Source of the DNA: Micrococcales bacterium
Lineage (GTDB): Bacteria; Actinomycetota; Actinomycetes; S36-B12; UBA10799
Assembly: GCA_016703125.1 (NCBI GenBank)
Contig: JADJCR010000008.1
Coordinates: 62,001 to 126,000, forward strand
Length of the DNA stretch: 64,000 bases
Reading direction: 5' to 3'
Shown here: positions 54,236 to 61,814 of the stretch, one piece after another
Layout: each line of letters opens with the position of its first letter
Numbering within the stretch: position 1 is the first letter of the stretch
The notes under the pieces: model-generated
Seen by the model: only the letters and a program-made list of their open reading frames with translations
Told to the model about the DNA's origin: nothing
Database searches by the model: none
Position numbers and translations under genes: made by a program

Positions 54236-55100
54236 CTTCCAGGCCATGGAAGAGGGCATCAACGCCCAGGCGCAGGAGAGTGGCGCCCAGGTCGAGATCC
54301 AGGCGGCCACGAGCATCACCGACACCACCGGCCAGGCCGAGAAGCTCACGACCATGTCGCAGCAGGACTTCAACTGCTATGTCGTCAACCCGATCTCCGG
54401 CACGAACCTGGTGCAGGCGCTCGCACCGGTGGCAGCTGAGGGAACCCCGATCGTCAACATCGACAGCCCGATCGACGCCGACGCCGCGCAAGAGGCCGAC
54501 ATCACGCTCGAGACCTACATCGGCACCAACAACGAAGCCGCCGGTGGCAAGGGCGGCGAGTACATGATCGAGCAGATCACCAGCGGGCAGGTGGCGCTGG
54601 TAGGCGGTATCGCCGGCGACGTGACCAGCCAGGCCCGCCTCGACGGCTTCACCGCCGCGGTGGACGGCACCCTGGAGATCGTGCAGACCGTCGCCGCGGA
54701 CTGGGAGCGCCAGAAGGCACTGACCGCCGCGACCGACATCATGCGCGCCAACCCCGACCTGAAGGGCTTCTTCGCCGCGAACGACGACATGGGCCTCGGT
54801 ATCGCTCGCGCTGTCGCCAACGAGGGCAAGACCGGTGAGATCGCCGTGATCAGCGTGGACGGCAACGAGGACGCGCTGAAGGCCGTGGAGTCGGGCGACC
54901 TGACGGCCACCGTGGCCCAGTACCCGTACGAGATCGGAGCGCTCGGTGTGCAGGCCTGTGAAGCCGTGCTGGCCGGTCAGGACATCCCGACGAACATCGA
55001 GTCGCCCACCGCTCTGGTGACTGAGGAGAACGCCGCTGAGGCGATTGCCGCATTCCCGGCGCCCTTCGAGGAGTACCAGAACCCGCTGGCCGGGAGCTGA
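54229..55100 (+). pseudogene. Sugar ABC transporter substrate-binding protein lacking its 5' end
   Basis: About 290 residues of an RbsB/periplasmic-binding-protein type protein (Peripla_BP_4): FQAMEEGINAQAQESGAQVE, CYVVNPISGTNLVQALAPVA, GTPIVNIDSP, QVALVGGIAGDVTSQARLDG, FFAANDDMGLGIARAVANEG, AVISVDGNEDALKAVESGDL and the usual end. Signal peptide and first beta strand (about 45-60 residues) are absent; an ATG at 54245 could start translation but would give a protein that is not exported. The lost part coincides with the lost 5' end of the ROK gene, so one event removed both starts and the shared promoter region. Confidence 0.82.
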
Positions 55101-55106
55101 TCGACG

Positions 55107-56087
55107 ATGTCGACCGTCTCCCCCACGGCGGAGGTGGACGAGGAGCGAGCCGGCTGGACCAGCCGGCTCGCCTCGGCCCCCTGGCCGGAACTCGCAGCCC
55201 CGATCGGGCTGGTCGTGCTCGTCGTGATCTTCGGACTGCTGGACTCAACGTTCGTGTCCGGCGGCAACATCGAAGCGATGTTGCAGGCCAGCGCGATCCT
55301 GGTGGTGCTGGCCGTGGGGCAGACCTTCGTGGTGGCCACCGCGGGGATCGACCTGTCGATGGCTTCCGTGATGACCCTCGGTGCCATCGTGCTCGGTCTG
55401 ACCTTGCAGGCCACCGACAACATCGCACTGGCCATCGTGGCCGGCATCCTGGCCTCCGGCGCAGTGGGCCTGCTCAACGGCACCATCATCGCCAAGGGCG
55501 GGATCACCGACTTCATCGTCACGCTGGGCACGCTCTCTGCGGCCTCCGGCCTGGCGCTGATCATCTCCGATGGCAAGCCCATCCCCGTTCTCGACCGGTT
55601 CATGCTCAAGCTCGCCTCCGGCGGGGTCGGGCCCTTCAGCTGGTCGGTGATCGTGGCGGCGATCGTCGCCGTCGTGGCTCACATAGCGCTGTTCAACAGC
55701 CGTTTCGGACTGCATGTCCTGGCAACCGGTGGTTCCGACGAGAGTGCCCGGGCAGTGGGTGTGCGTACCGCCCGGGTGAAGATCGCCGTCTACACCCTCA
55801 GCGGTCTGCTCGCCGGGGTCGCCGCGGTACTGCTGGTGGCACGCGTCGGCGCCGCTGAGCCGGCCAGCAACACGAGCTTCTTGCTGAACTCGGTGGCTGC
55901 GGTCGTCCTCGGTGGTGTGAGCCTGTTCGGTGGCCGCGCCACGATCACCGGCCCCGTCATGGGTGCCCTGCTGCTGACCGCACTGGTCAACGGACTGACC
56001 CTGCTCGGGCTGTCGCAGTTCTATCAACCGCTTGCTGTCGGCATCGTCGTGGTGCTGGCCGCCCTGCTCACGAGGTTCCAGAAATGA
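55107..56087 (+). CDS. Sugar ABC transporter permease (RbsC/FrcC type)
   Basis: 326-residue permease of the BPD_transp_2 family with about nine or ten hydrophobic segments. Family features: VVATAGIDLSMASVMTLGAI, VGLLNGTIIAKGGITDFIVT, LATGGSDESARAVGVRTARV (cytoplasmic coupling loop) and NSVAAVVLGGVSLFGGRATI. Imports a pentose or hexose with the binding protein before it and the ATPase after it. ATG 55107 follows the binding-protein stop by 6 nt; the stop overlaps the ATPase start (ATGA 56084-56087). Confidence 0.92.
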   Translation: MSTVSPTAEVDEERAGWTSRLASAPWPELAAPIGLVVLVVIFGLLDSTFVSGGNIEAMLQASAILVVLAVGQTFVVATAGIDLSMASVMTLGAIVLGLTLQATDNIALAIVAGILASGAVGLLNGTIIAKGGITDFIVTLGTLSAASGLALIISDGKPIPVLDRFMLKLASGGVGPFSWSVIVAAIVAVVAHIALFNSRFGLHVLATGGSDESARAVGVRTARVKIAVYTLSGLLAGVAAVLLVARVGAAEPASNTSFLLNSVAAVVLGGVSLFGGRATITGPVMGALLLTALVNGLTLLGLSQFYQPLAVGIVVVLAALLTRFQK

Positions 56088-56866
56088 CTGAGACCATGAC
56101 GCAACAGGCGGTGCTGTCCGCCAGTCACATCCGCAAGAGTTTCGGCAACGTGCATGCACTCAAGGACGCGTCCCTGACCATGCAGCCGGGCGAGGTCACC
56201 GCGCTGATCGGCGACAACGGCGCCGGGAAGTCGACGCTGGTGCGCTGCATCTGCGGCATCCACCTCGCCGACGCCGGGACCGTCGAGGTGCAGGGCCAGC
56301 CGGTCCGCTTCAGCAACCCGGAGCAGGCCCGCGACGCCGGTATCGAGACGGTGCACCAGAACCTGGCACTCGTCGAGGACCTGACGGTGTGGCAGAACCT
56401 GTTCCTCACCCGGGAGAAGACCCGCGGCATCGGCCCGTTGCAGCTGATGAACCGGCGGGCCATGGCCACTCAGGCGACGGAGATGATGTCCACCCTGGCG
56501 ATCAACGTGCCGTCGGTGAAGTCGCGGGTGCGCCGACTGTCCGGCGGGCAGCGGCAGGCAGTCGCCATCGCCCGCGCTGCCGGCTGGGGGTCATCCATCG
56601 TCATCATGGACGAACCCACCGCCGCTCTCGGTGTGCAGGAGACCGCACGTGTGGAGGAACTCATCCACGACCTGAAGTCCCGGGGCATCTCCATCATGCT
56701 GATCAGCCACAACTTCGACCAGGTCCTACGCCTGTCCGATGCGGTGACGGTCATGCGCTCCGGGCGCACCGTCGCCACGCGGCGGGCGGCGGCCACCCAT
56801 GGCGACGAACTGGTCGGCCTGGTCACCGGCGCGGTGCCCGCCGACCCCGAATTCCAGACCCCCTGA
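56084..56866 (+). CDS. Sugar ABC transporter ATPase, single-domain (FrcA type)
   Basis: 260-residue ATPase with one nucleotide-binding domain, unlike the double-domain RbsA; this matches the FrcA/fructose-type group. Walker A LIGDNGAGKSTLVRC, signature LSGGQRQAVAIARAAGW, Walker B IVIMDEPTAALGVQE, H-loop LISHNFDQVLRLSD. Translationally coupled to the permease. About 10 nt separate its stop from the epimerase ATG, with AAAGGA as ribosome site. Confidence 0.92.
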   Translation: MTETMTQQAVLSASHIRKSFGNVHALKDASLTMQPGEVTALIGDNGAGKSTLVRCICGIHLADAGTVEVQGQPVRFSNPEQARDAGIETVHQNLALVEDLTVWQNLFLTREKTRGIGPLQLMNRRAMATQATEMMSTLAINVPSVKSRVRRLSGGQRQAVAIARAAGWGSSIVIMDEPTAALGVQETARVEELIHDLKSRGISIMLISHNFDQVLRLSDAVTVMRSGRTVATRRAAATHGDELVGLVTGAVPADPEFQTP

Positions 56867-56876
56867 AAGGACCACC

Positions 56877-57725
56877 ATGAACCCCCTGGGCCTGCACGCC
56901 CTAGTGTGGACCGGACAGTGGACCCCCGAGTCCGCCCGGTACGCCATCGAGAGCACCAAGCGGATCGGCTTCGACCTCATCGAGATCCCGATCCTGGAGC
57001 CCGAGCACTTCGACATCGGGATGACCCGGCAGCTGCTGGCCGACAACGACCTGCAGGCGGCCTGCTCCTTGGGTCTGTCGGAGGACACCGACGTGTCCAG
57101 CCCGGACCCGGTGATCGTCGCTCGCGGCCGGGACCGCCTGGCCGCAGCGGTGGACGTGGCTGCCGGCATCGGCGCCGGGAACCTGTGCGGTGTGCTGTAC
57201 TCGCGGCTGGGCAAATACCCCGAGCCACTGAGTCCGGCCGGCCGGGAGAACGTCCTGGCCAGCATCGCGTGGCTGGGCGAGCGCACCGCGCAGGCCGGGT
57301 TGCCCACCTCGCTGGAGGTGGTGAACCGCTATGAGACGAACGTGGTCAACACGGTGGCCGACATGGTCGTGCTGCTCGACGAGGCAGGGGTGGATCTGGG
57401 CGTCCACCTCGACACCTACCACGCGAACATCGAGGAGAACGGGTTCTTCGAGCCGGTGACCGCTGCCGGCGACCGCCTGGGTTACGTGCACATCGGGGAG
57501 TCGCACCGCGGCTACCTGGGCACCGGCACCATCGACTTCGCGACGTTCTTCACAGCACTCAAGGCCAGCGGCTACTCCGGCCCGGTCACGTTCGAGTCCT
57601 TCTCGTCGGCCGTGGTGCACCCGGAACTGAGCAACTTGCTGGCCGTTTGGCGCAACCTGTGGGACGACAGCGAGGACCTCGCAACTCACGCCTACCAGTT
57701 CATGGCCGATCACTTGCGCTCATGA
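56877..57725 (+). CDS. Ketose 3-epimerase (D-tagatose/D-allulose 3-epimerase family)
   Basis: 282-residue TIM-barrel enzyme of the AP-endonuclease-2 superfamily. The four metal/catalytic positions of D-tagatose 3-epimerases can be placed: Glu in TSLEVVNRYETN, Asp and His in HLDTYHANIEENGF, His in VHIGESHRGYLGTG and Glu in VTFESFSS. It probably inverts C3 of a ketose with Mn or Co. With a xylulokinase encoded next, D-ribulose to D-xylulose would be a fitting reaction; D-allulose to D-fructose is the alternative. The ATG at 57722 of the kinase overlaps its stop. Confidence 0.85.
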   Translation: MNPLGLHALVWTGQWTPESARYAIESTKRIGFDLIEIPILEPEHFDIGMTRQLLADNDLQAACSLGLSEDTDVSSPDPVIVARGRDRLAAAVDVAAGIGAGNLCGVLYSRLGKYPEPLSPAGRENVLASIAWLGERTAQAGLPTSLEVVNRYETNVVNTVADMVVLLDEAGVDLGVHLDTYHANIEENGFFEPVTAAGDRLGYVHIGESHRGYLGTGTIDFATFFTALKASGYSGPVTFESFSSAVVHPELSNLLAVWRNLWDDSEDLATHAYQFMADHLRS

Positions 57726-59101
57726 ATGTGTTCCTCGGCATCGACCTGGGTACGTCCGGTCTCAAGGTGTCCGCTGTCCATGAGGACGGCGTGGTCGTCG
57801 CCGAGGCCGAGGCCGCGTACCAGGTCGAACACCCACTGCCGGGGCACGCGGAGATCGACCCGCAGGCCTGGACCCAGGCACTGCAGCAGACCCTCGGGCA
57901 ACTGAGCCGGATCCGGTTCCGCAGTCTCGCGATCGCCGGGCAGATGCACGGACTCGTCCTCGTCGACGCCGAGGGCGCGCCCTGCCGGCCGGCGGTGCTG
58001 TGGCCGGACCGGCGGGCGGAGACGCAGTTGCCCGCCTGGCGTGCTCTGTCGGCGGACCAGCGGACCCGCTTGGCCAACCCGCTGACGCCGGGCATGGCTG
58101 GACCTATCCTCGGATGGATCCAGCAGCACGAGCCAGTGACTCTGCAAGCCGCGCAAGCGATGCTGCAGCCGAAGGACTACGTGCGTTCCGGGCTGGCCGG
58201 CGGTCTTGTGGGCGAGCGCAGCGACGCCTCGGCCACGCTGCTGTGGGACATCCCGGCGGACGCGTGGGCCGGCGACGTCGTCGAGGAGCTCGGTCTGCCC
58301 GGCCACCTGCTGCCGCAGGTGGTGCCCAGTCACGAGGTGGTGGGTACCGCTGACCTGCCAGGGGAGCCGGCGGTGGTCGCCGGGGCCGGTGACACCCCAG
58401 CCGCGCTGCTGGGCAGCGGCGGACTGGCGCCCGGTGAGGTCCAGGTCAATCTGGGGTCGGGCGCGCAGATCCTTGTCGGCATCGACTCCCCACATCCGAT
58501 CGCCGACCCGGTCACCCACGTGTACGCCGACGCGGGCGAAGCCTGGTACGGCATGGTCGCGCTTCAGAACGGTGGCCTCGCCCTGAACCGGGTGCGCGAG
58601 TGGTTGCAGATGCCGTGGGACGAGCTGTTCGCCGCCGCCGGCGCGGTCGCCCCAGGGGCTGGCGGGGTCAGCGTGGTCCCCTACCTGAGCGGTGAGCGTG
58701 GCGGTGTGGCCTCGCCGACCAGTCGCGGCGCCTGGCTCGGGCTGACCGATGCCACCACCAGCGCCGACATCGCACGCGCCGCAGTCGAGGGGATGGTCTT
58801 CGCGATCCGGCAGGGGATCGACCTGCTCGGCGGTGCGCCCCGGCAGATCCGCGTGACCGGTGGTGGTGCCCGCAACCCACTGGTGCCGCAGATGCTGGCC
58901 GATGTCACAGGCGCGCAAGTGCACGTGTTCCCCGACCGCAGCGCGTCCGCCCTCGGTGCGGCCATGCTCGCCGCGGCCGGGGTGGGGGTGGTGGTCCCCT
59001 TGGTGCGCGAGGAACCGGTCAGCTTCGCCCCGCGCCGGGAACCCGCCCTCCGCGCGGCCTATCGCCGCTGGCACGACCGTCTGGCCGCCGCGGACCTGTA
59101 G
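57722..59101 (+). CDS. xylB: Xylulokinase-like FGGY carbohydrate kinase
   Basis: 459-residue FGGY kinase: FLGIDLGTSGLKVSAVHEDG, AGQMHGLVLVDAEG and PAVLWPDRRAET (XylB-type), catalytic Asp in VAGAGDTPAALLG, ATP site QVNLGSGAQI and RVTGGGARNPLVPQMLADV. Phosphorylates D-xylulose or a similar ketose to the 5-phosphate for the pentose phosphate pathway. Coupled to the epimerase by ATGA overlap. A xylose isomerase gene is absent, so the ketose probably enters from another source (see findings). Ends 8 nt from the convergent BtrH_N gene. Confidence 0.88.
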   Translation: MNVFLGIDLGTSGLKVSAVHEDGVVVAEAEAAYQVEHPLPGHAEIDPQAWTQALQQTLGQLSRIRFRSLAIAGQMHGLVLVDAEGAPCRPAVLWPDRRAETQLPAWRALSADQRTRLANPLTPGMAGPILGWIQQHEPVTLQAAQAMLQPKDYVRSGLAGGLVGERSDASATLLWDIPADAWAGDVVEELGLPGHLLPQVVPSHEVVGTADLPGEPAVVAGAGDTPAALLGSGGLAPGEVQVNLGSGAQILVGIDSPHPIADPVTHVYADAGEAWYGMVALQNGGLALNRVREWLQMPWDELFAAAGAVAPGAGGVSVVPYLSGERGGVASPTSRGAWLGLTDATTSADIARAAVEGMVFAIRQGIDLLGGAPRQIRVTGGGARNPLVPQMLADVTGAQVHVFPDRSASALGAAMLAAAGVGVVVPLVREEPVSFAPRREPALRAAYRRWHDRLAAADL

Positions 59102-59109
59102 CTCGCACC

Positions 59110-60135
59110 TCAGGGGCCGACCGCAACCCGCAGGCTGGCCCACCCCTCGCGCTCCAGAGGCTCGATGCCGGCGAGGAGGTCGGCGATGTCCGGCAGGCGG
59201 TCTGCGGCGTCGACGGTCTGACCCGCGGCGCTGAATGCCTCAGCCACCTGCTGCCAGGCGTCCCCGATGGGCTCGAATCCGGATCCGATCTGGGCCAGCC
59301 CGGGATCGCCCATGATTCCGGCGGCCTCGGCCAGGAAACGCCCGTACATGTACCGGAACATGCCGCCGCCGGTCCCCCCTGTGGAGTCAATGAGGATGAA
59401 CGCCTCTACACACGCCCGCTGGATCTGCTCCGGGGTCAGCGCCTGCGGCCACTCGCGCACCCGTTTGGCGGCGGTGGCGATGCCGCGCACGCCCAGATTC
59501 GCGATGGGCGGCTCGAGCATTCCCCGCACGACCTCCCGGATCGCTGTGCGCGTCTCGTCAGTGGTCGGCGGGCGGGCTTCGGCGAAGTCCCACGTCCACC
59601 ACACGTTGCGGGGCGGAAAGGGCTTGTAGGTTGAGCTCCGGGCCATTGCGATCTCGTCCAGGGACACCGGGTGCAGGTTCATGTCGCGGTCGGCGACCAG
59701 CACCTGCCTGTCGGCGTCCCACCCGCACACCACGACCACGTGCCCGCCGAAGTGGTACTCCTCAGGGAAGTCGAAGTAGGGCAGGAACCCCATGTCCACC
59801 CCGATCATCACGGGCGTTCCGCTCTGCAACACCCCGACCAGCGCCCTCTCGGCCTTACCCCGGCTCGACGTCGTGAACTCCTCGACGCTGACGCCGGTGC
59901 GACTGCCCGCGGTGCGGACAAGCCCCAACTCCCCGGGACGGCCGACGTTGGCGCGGCCGCCCAGGAACGGCGTCTGCCCCTTCATGTGCCAGTAGACGAA
60001 GCCGACTCCGGCTCCGAGGCCGAGCAGCAGATCCTCGCTGACCGGCTGGCCGTGGAAGTCGTAGATGTGGCGCATCGACCCTGTGACGCAGTGCAGCGTC
60101 TCGAAGGACCGGAAACCCGGAAAGGCGGTTGGCAT
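59110..60135 (-). CDS. BtrH_N/DUF4872 protein (papain-like, acyltransferase or peptidase type)
   Basis: 341 residues with the butirosin BtrH N-terminal fold (about 10-135) and a DUF4872-like C-terminal part (about 150-335). N-terminal SFETLHCVTGSMRHIYDFHG gives the candidate nucleophile Cys (about 16); GGHVVVVCGWD provides the His and ADRDMN the Asp of a papain-like triad. In BtrH the domain transfers an acyl chain from a carrier protein to an aminoglycoside; other members have no known role. No carrier protein or biosynthetic cluster is present. ATG 60135 with GGAG 9 nt upstream; longer reading is not supported. Confidence 0.75.
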   Translation of the reverse strand: MPTAFPGFRSFETLHCVTGSMRHIYDFHGQPVSEDLLLGLGAGVGFVYWHMKGQTPFLGGRANVGRPGELGLVRTAGSRTGVSVEEFTTSSRGKAERALVGVLQSGTPVMIGVDMGFLPYFDFPEEYHFGGHVVVVCGWDADRQVLVADRDMNLHPVSLDEIAMARSSTYKPFPPRNVWWTWDFAEARPPTTDETRTAIREVVRGMLEPPIANLGVRGIATAAKRVREWPQALTPEQIQRACVEAFILIDSTGGTGGGMFRYMYGRFLAEAAGIMGDPGLAQIGSGFEPIGDAWQQVAEAFSAAGQTVDAADRLPDIADLLAGIEPLEREGWASLRVAVGP

Positions 60136-60198
60136 GGCGATCAACTCCGCACACAGGCTACGCCTCCGGTGTGACGATGAGAGGGAAAGAGGAGCCAC

Positions 60199-60463
60199 AT
60201 GGATCCCATCGCCACAATGGTCACCAGCCCGGTCGATGACGGTCAGATCGAGGTGTTCAGTTCTGGCCGGGGCCCTGCGGTAACGCCGCGGCCGCGGTGG
60301 CAGTTCTGCCATGCCGGCGGACCTCGGCCTCCCAACCGTGATCGACGACCTCGCCGCGGTGATGCCGGATGCCGACGTAGAGTTGATCCCCAGACTCGGC
60401 CACGATGCCCTTGCCCAGAGCTCCGCGCCTCCTCGTGGACTCGCTGGTCCGGTTCCTTCGGTG
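60199..60463 (+). pseudogene. Remnant of an alpha/beta-hydrolase gene
   Basis: ATG 60199 follows AGGAGCC and reads MDPIATMVTSPVDDGQIEVF, like the start of an alpha/beta hydrolase. About 110 nt further, another frame carries what looks like the end of one: DLGLPTVIDDLAAVMPDADV, LIPRLGHDALA (catalytic His region), and after a further one-base shift APRLLVDSLVRFLR with TGA at 60461-60463. The middle (about 150-200 residues with the Ser elbow) is missing, so this is a decayed gene with an internal deletion. Family assignment rests on the two ends only. Confidence 0.5.
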
Positions 60464-60503
60464 AGTATTCCCCTCCCGGACCCGGTCGGAGTAGGGTCTG
60501 CCC

Positions 60504-60863
60504 ATGCGCCGCCTGTTGCTGATGCTCCCGATCGCTGCCCTCGCCATCCTGTTCATGCCCGCCAGCGCCTCGGCCAAGCCGGTCGTCCATTGCGACAACG
60601 TGCGCGCCGACATCGGCAGTAAGACCTACGTCCTGGCCATCAAGGTGAAGGTCCGCGGGCTGCCGTGCTCCGCCACCAAAGCCTTCTGGAAGTCCTTCGC
60701 GACCGGCGAGACGGGCGATGCCACGACCGAGGACTTGCGCGTCGGCTGCAAGGACGGCTCCAAAGGGCAGCAGAAGGCGGCCGCCAAGCGGGGCCGGATG
60801 GCCTACTCATGCACCAGCAGCAACGGCAAGATCAACACGAAGGCGTGGGTCCTCGGGGGCTGA
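60504..60863 (+). CDS. Small secreted protein of unknown function
   Basis: 119 residues with signal peptide LLLMLPIAALAILFMPASAS (cleavage near ASA-KP). The mature part is about 95 residues with four Cys (VVHCDNVRAD, LPCSATKAF, VGCKDGS, YSCTSSNG), probably two disulphides, and is rich in Lys. I do not recognise the family; similar small Cys-rich secreted proteins with a C...C pattern occur in actinobacteria. ATG 60504 with TAGGGT (60492-60497) 6 nt upstream, so the mRNA is probably leaderless. Confidence 0.7.
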   Translation: MRRLLLMLPIAALAILFMPASASAKPVVHCDNVRADIGSKTYVLAIKVKVRGLPCSATKAFWKSFATGETGDATTEDLRVGCKDGSKGQQKAAAKRGRMAYSCTSSNGKINTKAWVLGG

Positions 60864-60902
60864 TCCCACCGCCCTCCCGGGTAGCGCGTAACCCCCGCCC
60901 GG

Positions 60903-61814
60903 TCAACGCCGGAAAGCCCCGAACAACCCCCGCCGCCCCGCGGGTTCCTCGCACGCATCGCACTCCTGCGTCGTCACCTGCGGCACCGGCCCTGCCACTG
61001 GATCGGTCACCGCACGTTCCGCAGCCAACAGCGCCGCGCCATACGCGCCCATCAACTGCGGGCGCGAGGGCATGTGCACGTCCAGCCCGCTCTGCTCGGC
61101 AAGCAGTGCCACGATCGCGGAGTTGCGCGCCACCCCGCCGGACAGCAGCAGCGGCGGCACAAGCCCGACGCTGCGTGCCATCGCGAGGATGCGGGAAACC
61201 AGGCCCGCATGCAGACCCAACAGGATCCGGTCGACCGTCTCCCCGTGTGCGACCAGCGAGATGATCTCCGACTCGGCGAAGACCGTGCACGTGGAGGTGA
61301 TCCGCACGGCGTCCGGCGCGGACAGTGCCGTCGGGCCGAGGTCGTCGAGCTCCACGCCGAGCCGCCCGGCCGTGTGCTCCAGGAACCGTCCGGTGCCCGC
61401 GGCGCACTTGTCGTTCATGGCGAAGTCGATGGGTGAACCGGTCGGACCGATGCGGATCACTTTGCTGTCCTGCCCGCCGATGTCGATCAGCGTCCCGGCC
61501 ATCCCGGTGTCGGCGAAAACGCCCCGCGCGTGGCAGGTGATCTCCGTGATCGCGCGGTCGGCCGCGGGCACGAGTTTGCGCCCGTAGCCAGTGGCGAAGA
61601 CCGGAACCTCCGCGCCCATCCCGCGATCCGTCCGGAACGCCGCCACCGTGTCCCGGGTCTGGTTCTCCACATGCGGTGACATGGCGGCCAGTGTCCACGC
61701 GACGATGCGGAGGTCGGCGTCCACGGCCACCGCCTTGCAGGTGGTGGACCCTGCGTCGATGCCCAGTGCGACGATCGGCACGTCCGATTCGACGACGAGG
61801 TCCACCTCGCTCAC
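60903..61814 (-). CDS. 2-hydroxyacyl-CoA dehydratase/benzoyl-CoA reductase activase (BcrAD/HgdC type)
   Basis: 303-residue ATPase of the ASKHA fold that drives an electron into the dehydratase or reductase. Nucleotide motifs ALGIDAGSTTCKAVAVDAD, DIGGQDSKVIRIG and LLSGGVARNSAI. The two Cys that hold the shared 4Fe-4S cluster of the homodimer are in NDKCAAGTGRF and TSTCTVFAESE. C-terminal tail with ECDACEEP adds a CxxC not typical of HgdC. Starts GTG 61814, overlapping the stop of the upstream subunit gene (GTGA). Confidence 0.9.
   Translation of the reverse strand: MSEVDLVVESDVPIVALGIDAGSTTCKAVAVDADLRIVAWTLAAMSPHVENQTRDTVAAFRTDRGMGAEVPVFATGYGRKLVPAADRAITEITCHARGVFADTGMAGTLIDIGGQDSKVIRIGPTGSPIDFAMNDKCAAGTGRFLEHTAGRLGVELDDLGPTALSAPDAVRITSTCTVFAESEIISLVAHGETVDRILLGLHAGLVSRILAMARSVGLVPPLLLSGGVARNSAIVALLAEQSGLDVHMPSRPQLMGAYGAALLAAERAVTDPVAGPVPQVTTQECDACEEPAGRRGLFGAFRR

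Noticed and set aside
54085..54373. N-terminal extension of the ROK frame (MKSCCDMVV...)
   Set aside because: Upstream of about 54235 it is only the antisense of the binding-protein gene and does not resemble a winged helix.
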